DNA from: Hydrogenovibrio sp. JE_KL2
GTDB lineage: Bacteria > Pseudomonadota > Gammaproteobacteria > Thiomicrospirales > Thiomicrospiraceae
Direction of reading: 5' to 3'
Assembly (NCBI RefSeq): GCF_009296185.1
Contig: NZ_WBJR01000001.1
Span: 372,001 to 436,000 of the forward strand
DNA: 64,000 nucleotides
The notes under the pieces are model-generated. The model was given only the letters and a program-made list of their open reading frames with translations. It was not told the DNA's origin and made no database searches. The position numbers and the translations under genes were made by a program. Positions within the stretch are counted from its first letter, which is position 1, and every line of letters starts with the position of its first letter. Below, piece after piece: positions 17,776-25,568 of the stretch.

Positions 17776-17851
17776 TTACCAATTAACCTCTAGCGGCATG
17801 GCAACTTAGGTTGTCAGCCACTCATGACGAGTCATTTCCTACCTGTCATTT

Positions 17852-18568
17852 CTACCAGCTAATCGTTTCACCAAATTTTTTACTGATCGCTTCCAGCTTT
17901 TGTTGGTGACGCATCAGTTCATCATCTGTTGCTTTCAGCACTTTCAACTTAGGCCGATTGACATCCAGTTGAACAACGTTACCGGATGCATTCCCTTCAT
18001 ATTCTTCGTGGAGCGATAGGGCGGTTTGTCCCCCCGTCATCGCCAAGTAGACGTCAGCTAGGATTTCGGAGTCGAGTAAAGCGCCATGGAGCGTTCGGTT
18101 GGAGTTGTCGATACCGAAGCGTTTACACAAGGCATCCAGCGTGTTGCGCTGCCCGGGGAAGGACTTTCGCGCCATTTTCAAACTGTCAGTGATGGTACAG
18201 TGATCTTCGATTTTGCCCCAACGGTTGTTCTTCAGTAGCGACAGCTCATGGTTGATAAACCCGACGTCGAAGGGGGCATTGTGGATAATCAATTCAGCAC
18301 CGGCGACAAACGCCATGAAGTCATCAACGACATCGGAAAAAATCGGTTTATCTTCGAGGAATTCGTTGGTGATACCGTGGACGGCAATCGCATCTTCCGG
18401 GACATCACGTTCAGGTTGGATATATTGATGATAATTTTTGTGGGTCAGCTTTCTTTCGATGAGTTCCACGGCACCGATTTCGATGATTTTGTCACCGCTT
18501 TTTGGGTCAAGACCCGTGGTCTCTGTATCCATTATGATTTGACGCATTTCTAATAGACTCACAGTCAC
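17852..18568 (-). CDS. dnaQ: DNA polymerase III epsilon subunit (proofreading exonuclease)
   Basis: DnaQ removes mispaired bases during replication. ExoI motif IIMDTETTGLDP, ExoII HNAPFDVGFINHEL and ExoIII with LHGALLDSEILADVYL carry the DEDDh catalytic set. At 239 codons it has the normal length. The start is uncertain: GTG at 18568, GTG at 18562 or ATG at 18547 all fit; the last gives MRQIIMDTETTG. The C-terminal part should contact the polymerase alpha subunit. Convergent with the M23 peptidase gene. Confidence 0.94.
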   Translation of the reverse strand: MTVSLLEMRQIIMDTETTGLDPKSGDKIIEIGAVELIERKLTHKNYHQYIQPERDVPEDAIAVHGITNEFLEDKPIFSDVVDDFMAFVAGAELIIHNAPFDVGFINHELSLLKNNRWGKIEDHCTITDSLKMARKSFPGQRNTLDALCKRFGIDNSNRTLHGALLDSEILADVYLAMTGGQTALSLHEEYEGNASGNVVQLDVNRPKLKVLKATDDELMRHQQKLEAISKKFGETISW

Positions 18569-18680
18569 TTTCGGTTAGAATATGCGCTATTGTAACCCAA
18601 CATCCTTTTGATGAAGGAAATATAAAGAAGACGTTCATCTGACATTTCGGATATGACGTTGGAGAATAAAGGACAGATTC

Positions 18681-19106
18681 ATGAGAATTAAAAACGGTAG
18701 TGAAGTTACTTTTCATTATGAGCTACGCAATGAGTCAGGTGAACTGCTGGATTCGACTTTTGGTGGTGAACCAGTTCATTATGTACATGGCGAAGGTGAG
18801 ATTATCGAAGGGTTGGAAGAGTTGTTAGAAGGTGAAGAACCTGGATTTGAAGCCAAGGTCACCATTCCGCCTGAGAAAGGGTATGGCGTAACGCGTCAGG
18901 ACTTGATCGTTTATGCTTCTCCTGAAAACTTTGATGACAATGTTGAGATTAAAGTGGGTGAAGTGGTTGAAACGGAAGACCCAGATGGTGAAATTATCGC
19001 TTTCCGTATTGTAGAAATCGACGAAGACAAAGTTTTCCTAGATGGTAATCACCCATTGGCGAACCAAACATTGAACTACAAAGTAGAAGTTTTGGAAGTG
19101 GCATAA
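18681..19106 (+). CDS. SlyD-like FKBP-type peptidyl-prolyl isomerase
   Basis: A 141-residue FKBP with the inserted-in-flap domain of SlyD/SlpA type. VTFHYELRNESGELLDSTFGGEPVHYVHGEGEIIEGLEE is the family N-terminus, and GNHPLANQTLNYKVEVLEV the C-terminal strand. It lacks the His/Cys-rich metal-binding tail of E. coli SlyD. The protein is acidic and has no signal peptide, so it should act as a cytoplasmic folding helper. Confidence 0.88.
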   Translation: MRIKNGSEVTFHYELRNESGELLDSTFGGEPVHYVHGEGEIIEGLEELLEGEEPGFEAKVTIPPEKGYGVTRQDLIVYASPENFDDNVEIKVGEVVETEDPDGEIIAFRIVEIDEDKVFLDGNHPLANQTLNYKVEVLEVA

Positions 19107-19126
19107 GCATTTCAAAACATAGCGAC

Positions 19127-19156
19127 AAAAAAGCCCCGCAGTGCGGGGCTTTTTTT
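19127..19156. terminator. Bidirectional rho-independent terminator
   Basis: AGCCCCGC and GCGGGGCT pair around AGT, flanked by A-run on the left and T-run on the right. It serves the FKBP gene and possibly the convergent persulfide dioxygenase gene. Confidence 0.9.
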
Positions 19157-19173
19157 ATGATGCTTTTGTAAGC

Positions 19174-19191
19174 AAAATCTGCCAGGTTGGG
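19174..19191 (+). repeat. Putative DNA uptake sequence copy, intergenic
   Basis: AAAATCTGCCAGGTTGGG, exact over 18 bases. It lies between the terminator and the convergent stop. CCAGGT/ACCTGG give it a further short palindrome. Confidence 0.7.
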
Positions 19192-19215
19192 TACCTGGAC
19201 CTGAGTTGTTGCGAG

Positions 19216-19905
19216 TTAAGCGACATTACCGCACTGCATGTTACCAGGCACTGAGATGTCGATTTTTCTTGGGTTGGGTAGGTTCAGGTTATCCATAATC
19301 ACAGCGAAGTCCTCATAAGACGTACCTTTGCCCACTCTTGTGTTGTACTCAATTTCTTCACCGATAGTGGACTGAGAAAACCCTTTGTAATCGTGAGCAG
19401 GGAAAACCAAAGTGTCAGGAGACAGTTTGAAAAGCTTTTCTGTCAAAGATTCATACATGGCTTCATTGCTACCCAACTGGAAGTCGGTACGACCACAGTC
19501 TCTTACCAACAGAGTGTCACCCGTGAAGACGGCACCGTCGATTTGGTAAGTGATGTCATTATCTGTGTGGCCAGGCGTGTGCAATACACGGATAGACTGC
19601 TGTCCCAACATGAAGCTGTCGCCTTCTTCGGCAAGAATGTCAGCACACTCTGAACCAGAGTTTTTATGTACAACGATTTTTGCACCTGTGTGCTTGCGAA
19701 TAGGGCCAGCGCCGGTAATGTGATCGGCATGGATATGGGTTTCAAGCAAATACTTAACGTTTAATCCCAATTCTTCGATGTGTTGGATATCACGCTCGAC
19801 CTGTTCAGCAACCGAGTCAATGACGGCAGCTTCTTTTGTGTCTTCGTCCCACAGTAAGTAGGTGTAAGTCCAGGTTTCGTAATCAAACAGTTGACGAATT
19901 TTCAT
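19216..19905 (-). CDS. ETHE1-like persulfide dioxygenase (MBL fold)
   Basis: The protein resembles ETHE1/SDO enzymes, which oxidise glutathione persulfide to sulfite. Motifs are ETHIHADHITGA, HTPGHTDNDITY, FTGDTLLVRDCGRTDF and FPAHDYKGF, which supply the mononuclear iron site (two His and one Asp). The CGRTDFQ stretch is typical of the family. The ATG at 19905 has a GGAGGA site and gives 229 residues; an upstream start at 19932 is weaker. The role fits a sulfur-oxidising cell. A rhodanese domain is not fused. Confidence 0.85.
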   Translation of the reverse strand: MKIRQLFDYETWTYTYLLWDEDTKEAAVIDSVAEQVERDIQHIEELGLNVKYLLETHIHADHITGAGPIRKHTGAKIVVHKNSGSECADILAEEGDSFMLGQQSIRVLHTPGHTDNDITYQIDGAVFTGDTLLVRDCGRTDFQLGSNEAMYESLTEKLFKLSPDTLVFPAHDYKGFSQSTIGEEIEYNTRVGKGTSYEDFAVIMDNLNLPNPRKIDISVPGNMQCGNVA

Positions 19906-20125
19906 CTTGTCCTCCATTGGCACGAGAGTCAATTTTTCCTATAAAGATTCTTATTATTGCATTAATTGCATGTATAAGTAAACGCTAATAAGGTGCCAAA
20001 GAGTAAATGTCTAATAAAAACAATCGCTTTTCTGCTTTTTAAGGAAGGGAATGTATAGCAATGTCAAAGAAAATCGTTGCGGAATGTTATGAAATGTTGT
20101 CTTTGGTCAACACTTTGCAACAATA

Positions 20126-20437
20126 TTATTTTCGGTTTGTTATCCAAATAAGATGATAGCCAAATTGGGTTTTAATAGGGCCTTGTACTTCGTTTAATGG
20201 CGCCGAAAATACCACTTCGTCAAACTCGGGAACCATTACGCCTCTGCCGAATATTCCCAAGTCACCGCCAACTTTTGCAGAAGGGCAAGTGGAGCTTTCT
20301 CTTGCTAACCGATCAAAATCTTCGAAATGGTTGATTTGTGCTTTCAGCTCGTTACACAGGGTTTCATCCGCCACAAGAATATGGCGTGCTTTGACTTTAC
20401 TGAAGGTTGGCGAAGTGTCGTTCATATAGTCTTCCAT
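20126..20437 (-). CDS. ppiC: Parvulin-type peptidyl-prolyl isomerase
   Basis: A single-domain parvulin of about 100 residues. KARHILVADE, CPSAKVGGDLGIFGRGVMVPEFDEVVFSAP and GPIKTQFGYHLIWI form the complete rotamase domain. No signal peptide, hence cytoplasmic, as in E. coli PpiC. It starts at 20437 or at the in-frame ATG at 20425. It is the fourth prolyl isomerase gene in the window. Confidence 0.92.
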   Translation of the reverse strand: MEDYMNDTSPTFSKVKARHILVADETLCNELKAQINHFEDFDRLARESSTCPSAKVGGDLGIFGRGVMVPEFDEVVFSAPLNEVQGPIKTQFGYHLIWITNRK

Positions 20438-20645
20438 AGGTCTTCCAGAATCTTGCTTAATGGCTGAATTCTACCGAAATTTGGTCGAGAAGGGGGTGTT
20501 TAGGAATTGCTCTGGCAGAATCACGGTGCAAAATTGGTCTTCGTGGCCTATCTAGCGTAAAATGCGCGCTAAGATTATTCGCTATGCCATTTGTTTTCTG
20601 GCTTTGTTTTTCTGGGTTTAACGTCACTTTACCACCGCCATATTT

Positions 20646-23600
20646 ATGTCTGATAGTTCAGCGCTTCTTAAAATGTCGAATCATGATTTTATCGATTCCT
20701 TAACTGAGGTATTGTCGAGGGATCGCTTTGCTCTGCAAAAACAGTGGGAAAGACTCAAGCTCAACACCCTGGACGACGCGCAAAAAGAAACGCTGCAGGC
20801 GACCCCAACCTGGCAGAAATTTGTCAGTAAATGGCAGCGTTCCCGTGAGTTGGTGGCGGCCAATCGTCAGGCTGTGCCCAAGATTGAATTTGATGAAAAC
20901 CTGCCCGTTGCCAAACGTCGCGAAGCGCTGAGAAAATTGATTGAGCAACATCAGGTCGTGGTGATTGCAGGGGAAACAGGTTCCGGTAAAACCACGCAAA
21001 TTCCAAAAATCTGTTTGGAAGCGGGAAGAGGCATTCTCGGGCGCATCGGTTGTACGCAACCGAGACGTTTGGCGGCGCGCAGTGTTGCTGAGCGTATTGC
21101 AGAAGAGTTGGGGTCATCCATTGGGCAGTTGGTCGGGTATCAGGTTCGATTTCATGATCAGGTGCATCAACAAAGCCTGATTAAAGTGATGACGGACGGG
21201 ATTCTATTGGCGGAAGTCCAAAACGATCCCTTTCTTAACCAGTATGACACCATCATTATTGATGAGGCACATGAGCGCTCGATTAATATCGATTTCCTAC
21301 TGGGGATATTGAAGAAACTCCTGCCGAAACGTCCTGATTTGAAAGTGGTGATTACTTCTGCAACCATTGATACCCAGCGTTTTGCGGATTATTTCAAAGG
21401 CGCGCCGGTTGTCGAGGTTAGCGGGCGAACTTACCCTGTGGAAATTCGTTATCGTCCTTTAATCAAGCTTGAAGACGATGATGGCAATGAGTATGAACAG
21501 GACATTCCATTGGCGATTTCTCATGCGCTGGATGAGTTGGCGTTGGAAGACCCGTTTGGTGATGTGTTGGTGTTTCAAGTCGGTGAGCGGGACATCAAAG
21601 AAACCGCTGAAGTCCTGCGCAAGCAAAACCTGAAAAATACTGAAATCATTCCGCTTTATGCCCGCCTATCGATGGCGGAGCAGAACAAGGTGTTTCAAAC
21701 CTCGCAAAAACGCCGAGTGATTTTATCGACCAACGTTGCGGAAACCTCTTTAACCGTGCCGGGCATCAAGTTTGTCATTGACCCGGGGCAAGTGCGTATC
21801 AGTCGTTACAGCGTGCGCTCAAAAGTACAACGTTTGCCGATTGAAAAGATTTCCCAAGCGTCCGCTAACCAAAGAGCGGGGCGTTGTGGTCGTGTATCTT
21901 CCGGTGTTTGTATTCGTTTGTATGATGAGGAAGACTTTCAGGCAAGACCGGCCTTCACGCCGCCGGAAATTCACCGTACGTCTTTGGCATCGGTCATTTT
22001 GCAGATGGAGACATTGCGTTTGGGTGCGGTCAAACATTTTCCGTTTATCGAACCACCGGAAGACAAAGCGGTCAATGATGGTTTCCGTCAGTTGCAGGAA
22101 ATCGGTGCGTTGGATGAGCAAAGGCAACTGACCGAGTCCGGTAAGCAGTTGGCGACCTTACCGCTTGATCCTCGCATGGCGAAAATGGTGCTGGAAGGTC
22201 AGAAAAACAATGTATTGGCGGAGGTGCTGATTATTGCGTCGGCACTCAGTATTCAAGACCCGCGGGATATGAACGAGTCCAACCGTCAAGCAGCGAATCA
22301 AGCGCATAAACGCTTTGAAGATGAACGTTCGGACTTTTTGTTTTACCTCAATCTTTGGCGCTTTTATGAAGAGCAACGCCGCCACCTGAGCCAAAACAAA
22401 CTACGAAAGTTATGTAAAACCAACTATCTGTCCTATCTGCGAATGAAAGAATGGCATGATTTGTTTTACCAGTTAGAAGTCAGCTTGAAACGCATCGGCA
22501 CCAAGGTTGGTGACTTGCATTTGTATGAAGAAGTATCGCAGCACGGCAAAGTCGTTGGTGAGCGTTTATCTGACTTGCATTCTATTGCCGTACATCGTGC
22601 GCTAATGACCGGTTTGCTCGGTAATATCGCCATGCGGGATGATGAAAACACTTATCTCGGTGCGCGTAATACCAAGCTGTTTATCCATCCGAGTTCGGTG
22701 TTATTTAAACGTAAGCCCAAATGGATGCTGTCTGGCGAACTGGTGGAAACCACCAAGCTTTACGCCAGAAATAACGCAACCATTGATATTCGCTGGGTGG
22801 AAAGTCTTGCCAAGCACTTGATTAAGCACAGCTATGCCGATCCGCATTGGCAGAAAAAAGCGGGGCAGGTGGGCGCTTATGAATCCATTACGCTTTATGG
22901 TCTACCGATAGTGAATCGTCGTCCATGCAACTACGGGCCTATCAATCCAAAAGAAGCTCACAAGATTTTTCTGCGCCACGGTTTGGTGGAAGGAGACATG
23001 CATTGTCGTGTGGATTTCTTTGTCCATAACCAAAAGCTCATTGCCGAAATTCAGCAGATAGAGTCCAAGCTTCGACGCCTGGATTTCCTAGTAGATGACA
23101 ATGTACTGTACGATTTTTATGCAGACAAAATCCCTGAGCACATTTACAGCCAACCCGCATTTGAAAAATGGGCGAAAACTACCAAACAAAAACAGCCGGA
23201 ATTGATTGAATCGTTATTTTTAACGCGGGAGTTTTTGCTGAAGCAATCCATCGACAGTAGTTTGAATGTGGAATTTCCTGACCAGATTGGCTTGCAGAAC
23301 AACATTCAGTTGGATGTCGATTACCGCTTTGAACCCGGCAAAACGCAAGACGGTATGGTGGTGCATATTCCACTATCAAACTTGAATCTGGTTCAATCGG
23401 AAGATTTTGAATGGTTAACGCCGGGTTTAATCAAAGAGAAGATCGCGTGCTACATCAAAGCCCTGCCGAAAGGGCTACGTAAACAGTTTATCCCCGCGCC
23501 GAACTATGCTGAGCTGGCGTTAAAGGAAATGTCGCCCGATAAGCGCCATAAGGGTAGTGTTGCTGCGGAACCTTTCTTGACTCAACTGGTGTGGGTGCTC

Positions 23601-24665
23601 AATCGCCGCGCTACGGATAAAGTCTCAGTGAACGATTTTCAAGCCGTTGAGTTGCCGGATTATTTGAAGCCCTACTATCTATTGGAAGATGAGAAAGGCA
23701 AGCTACTGGCGGAAGGTTCTGATCTGGAAAAAATCAAAGCCGAATACCTACACTTGGTCGACAAGTTGATTGAAAAACATCAGGGCAAGGTGGGTAAAAC
23801 CGCTCACACCGAAAATCAAAAAGTCGAAACTTGGGATTTTGGCGATCTGGCAGAAACGCAAACCTTGGCAACCGGGAAATCGGGCGCGGAAATGGTGGTT
23901 TATCCTGCATTGCAAATGACGATGGACGGTTTTGAAATCGCATTGATTGGCGATGAGTCCACAGCGCAACAAACACATGGTGACGCCGTGCTGGCTTTGG
24001 TCAAGCAACTGTTGGCGGATAAACAAAAATACCTGTTCAAACAGTTGCCGCTTCAAAAAGCCTGTTTGTGCTATGCGCCTTATGGCACCTGTCAGGATTT
24101 GACGCAGCAGATTATTGACCGTGCTTTAGAGCAGCTGGTGCCAGAGCCACAAGCCATACGTAAGCAAGCAGAGTTTGAGCAGACGCTGGAACGGGTGCGT
24201 AGCCAATGGGTGGAGAAAGGGCAAAAAGTCGCCAAACAAGTCAGTGAAATTTTGACAGCTCACCAGAAAATCGCCAAGCAGGTCAAAGGTAAGGTCAATC
24301 CACGTTGGTTGGCATCTATCGCTGACATTCAACATCAGTTGGATGGTCTGATTTCGAAAGACTTTGTCAGAACCACGCCCGAAACTTGGCTGGCACAACT
24401 GCCGAGATATTTGCAAGGTTTGGAAAAGCGCTTGGAAAAACTCGATTTAGACCCGGCGAAGGATCAGGTGGCGATTCGCCAGATACAACCTTTGTTGGAT
24501 GCCTATGAAGAGCTGGCTCAGGAACCTGCTTATGCCAATGCCCCCAACCTGGTAGATTTTCGTTGGATGCTGGAAGAGTTGCGACTTTCATTATTCGCGC
24601 AGCCGATGAAAACCCTAAAGCCGGTTTCTATTCAGCGCTTGGAAAAACAACTCAAAGAATTCTAA
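20646..24665 (+). CDS. hrpA: ATP-dependent RNA helicase HrpA
   Basis: A DEAH-box RNA helicase of 1339 residues, the usual size of HrpA, which rescues stalled ribosomes. Motif I GETGSGKTTQIPK is near residue 114; DEAHERS, SATID and QRAGRCGR follow; the HA2 and OB-type domains and the long DUF3418 C-terminal part come after. Two copies of the dispersed 19-bp motif lie in it, one near each end (20803-20821, 24542-24560). The start could be the in-frame ATG at 20646 behind weak SD text. The gene stands alone with a terminator after it. Confidence 0.95.
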   Translation: MSDSSALLKMSNHDFIDSLTEVLSRDRFALQKQWERLKLNTLDDAQKETLQATPTWQKFVSKWQRSRELVAANRQAVPKIEFDENLPVAKRREALRKLIEQHQVVVIAGETGSGKTTQIPKICLEAGRGILGRIGCTQPRRLAARSVAERIAEELGSSIGQLVGYQVRFHDQVHQQSLIKVMTDGILLAEVQNDPFLNQYDTIIIDEAHERSINIDFLLGILKKLLPKRPDLKVVITSATIDTQRFADYFKGAPVVEVSGRTYPVEIRYRPLIKLEDDDGNEYEQDIPLAISHALDELALEDPFGDVLVFQVGERDIKETAEVLRKQNLKNTEIIPLYARLSMAEQNKVFQTSQKRRVILSTNVAETSLTVPGIKFVIDPGQVRISRYSVRSKVQRLPIEKISQASANQRAGRCGRVSSGVCIRLYDEEDFQARPAFTPPEIHRTSLASVILQMETLRLGAVKHFPFIEPPEDKAVNDGFRQLQEIGALDEQRQLTESGKQLATLPLDPRMAKMVLEGQKNNVLAEVLIIASALSIQDPRDMNESNRQAANQAHKRFEDERSDFLFYLNLWRFYEEQRRHLSQNKLRKLCKTNYLSYLRMKEWHDLFYQLEVSLKRIGTKVGDLHLYEEVSQHGKVVGERLSDLHSIAVHRALMTGLLGNIAMRDDENTYLGARNTKLFIHPSSVLFKRKPKWMLSGELVETTKLYARNNATIDIRWVESLAKHLIKHSYADPHWQKKAGQVGAYESITLYGLPIVNRRPCNYGPINPKEAHKIFLRHGLVEGDMHCRVDFFVHNQKLIAEIQQIESKLRRLDFLVDDNVLYDFYADKIPEHIYSQPAFEKWAKTTKQKQPELIESLFLTREFLLKQSIDSSLNVEFPDQIGLQNNIQLDVDYRFEPGKTQDGMVVHIPLSNLNLVQSEDFEWLTPGLIKEKIACYIKALPKGLRKQFIPAPNYAELALKEMSPDKRHKGSVAAEPFLTQLVWVLNRRATDKVSVNDFQAVELPDYLKPYYLLEDEKGKLLAEGSDLEKIKAEYLHLVDKLIEKHQGKVGKTAHTENQKVETWDFGDLAETQTLATGKSGAEMVVYPALQMTMDGFEIALIGDESTAQQTHGDAVLALVKQLLADKQKYLFKQLPLQKACLCYAPYGTCQDLTQQIIDRALEQLVPEPQAIRKQAEFEQTLERVRSQWVEKGQKVAKQVSEILTAHQKIAKQVKGKVNPRWLASIADIQHQLDGLISKDFVRTTPETWLAQLPRYLQGLEKRLEKLDLDPAKDQVAIRQIQPLLDAYEELAQEPAYANAPNLVDFRWMLEELRLSLFAQPMKTLKPVSIQRLEKQLKEF
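20803..20821 (-). repeat. Degenerate putative uptake sequence copy inside hrpA
   Basis: The plus strand reads CCCCAACCTGGCAGAAATT, matching the reverse complement of the consensus except two bases near the end. Encodes PTWQKF. Confidence 0.55.
24542..24560 (-). repeat. Putative DNA uptake sequence copy inside hrpA
   Basis: The plus strand reads CCCCAACCTGGTAGATTTT, the exact reverse complement of the A variant. Encodes PNLVDF, the same peptide as in lpxH. Confidence 0.7.
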
Positions 24666-24677
24666 TGGAAACGTGAC

Positions 24678-24696
24678 AAAATCTGCCAGGTTGGGG
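24678..24696 (+). repeat. Putative DNA uptake sequence copy after hrpA
   Basis: AAAATCTGCCAGGTTGGGG, an exact match, 13 bp past the hrpA stop. It lies 118 bp from the inverted copy inside hrpA. Confidence 0.72.
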
Positions 24697-24720
24697 GTGG
24701 AAGTGTTTTTAGTAGATACA

Positions 24721-24758
24721 AAAAAGCGAGCACTTGGAAACCAAGGCTCGCTTTTTTT
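24721..24758. terminator. Bidirectional terminator between hrpA and cspA-like gene
   Basis: AAAAAGCGAGC pairs with GCTCGCTTTTT, and an inner CTTGG/CCAAG extends the stem to a loop of AAA. A and T runs flank it, so it should work for both convergent genes. Confidence 0.9.
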
Positions 24759-24781
24759 ATAAGCTAAAACGTCGGGCTAGA

Positions 24782-24991
24782 TTATAGCGCTACGATGTTT
24801 TCTGCTTGAGGACCTTTTTGGCCTTGACCAACAGTGAACTCAACTTTTTGACCTTCAGCCAAAGTTTTAAATCCTGAACCAGAGATTGCGCTGAAATGAG
24901 CGAAAAGGTCTGGACCATTTTCTTGTTGAATGAAGCCAAAGCCTTTAGATTCGTTGAACCACTTAACGGTTCCAGTTTGTGTATTAGACAT
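24782..24991 (-). CDS. Cold-shock protein, CspA family
   Basis: A single cold-shock domain of 69 residues that binds single-stranded nucleic acids and melts RNA structure. [21 protein letters not shown] holds RNP1 (KGFGFI), DLFAHFSAI is RNP2-like, and [21 protein letters not shown] ends the fold. The ATG has an AGGAAAAG site. A promoter about 170 bases upstream gives the long leader common to cold-shock mRNAs. Confidence 0.95.
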   Translation of the reverse strand: MSNTQTGTVKWFNESKGFGFIQQENGPDLFAHFSAISGSGFKTLAEGQKVEFTVGQGQKGPQAENIVAL

Positions 24992-25169
24992 AATGCTTTT
25001 CCTAATGAAAAATAAATATTGTTGAACTTGCCCTGAGATTTTCTAAGGACATAAGGAAAAAATTTTTTTGGTACTGATTTTCTATTTCGGGACGGAGAAT
25101 TATGACTAAAACAACGAAAACGAGTGGTAGAACTAGGTAAACAAAGGCAATTTCTTCCTGTGAGTTGAC

Positions 25170-25197
25170 AGTATAAGTCTTAATCTTTGAAAGTCAA
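25170..25197 (-). promoter_or_regulatory. Sigma-70 promoter of the cold-shock gene with long 5' leader
   Basis: On the minus strand TTGACT (25197-25192) and TATACT (25175-25170) are spaced by 16 bases. RNA would start near 25163, leaving a leader of about 172 bases before the ATG, similar to cold-shock leaders that control stability. The rest of 24992-25258 holds no gene. Confidence 0.6.
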
Positions 25198-25258
25198 TTT
25201 AAATCAATCGTTTATTCAATAATATTTCAATTAGCCCACCAGAACGCTGAAATCAGGC

Positions 25259-25531
25259 CTATCCTTGCACCTGTACGGCAATGTTGAGGGATTTTAGACG
25301 TTTGGATGTCCAATAAACCATTTCTTTGGCAGAAGAACTACAGCCGCTGTTACAGTTACCTGTTGAGCAGCTTCCACCGTCGGAAGACACCATTTGAACA
25401 TGACCTTGCTCAATCAATGGCGTAAGCAAGCCTTGTAACGCATTATCATCCAGGTCGAACCGATTTTTTAAGTCATCGGTACTGACCTGTTGATTTTCGC
25501 GAATGTAACGCTTCATTTCTAAAAGAATCAT
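25259..25531 (-). CDS. feoC: FeoC-like winged-helix protein
   Basis: A 90-residue protein with a winged-helix N-terminus (MILLEMKRYIRENQQVSTDDLKNRF) and a cysteine cluster SCSTGNCNSGCSSS, four cysteines in the wing, as in FeoC proteins that bind iron or an Fe-S cluster. It protects or regulates FeoB in some bacteria. AGGAGT precedes the ATG, and the gene follows feoB by 37 bp. Confidence 0.85.
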   Translation of the reverse strand: MILLEMKRYIRENQQVSTDDLKNRFDLDDNALQGLLTPLIEQGHVQMVSSDGGSCSTGNCNSGCSSSAKEMVYWTSKRLKSLNIAVQVQG

Positions 25532-25568
25532 AGTTACACTCCTTTGGTTTGATGGCAGCGCGAGCGAG

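Noticed and set aside
17795-17819. Hairpin between the M23 peptidase and dnaQ genes
   Set aside because: GGCATGGCAAC/GTTGTCAGCC can pair but there is no U-tract and the stem has a mismatch, so it is not called as a terminator.
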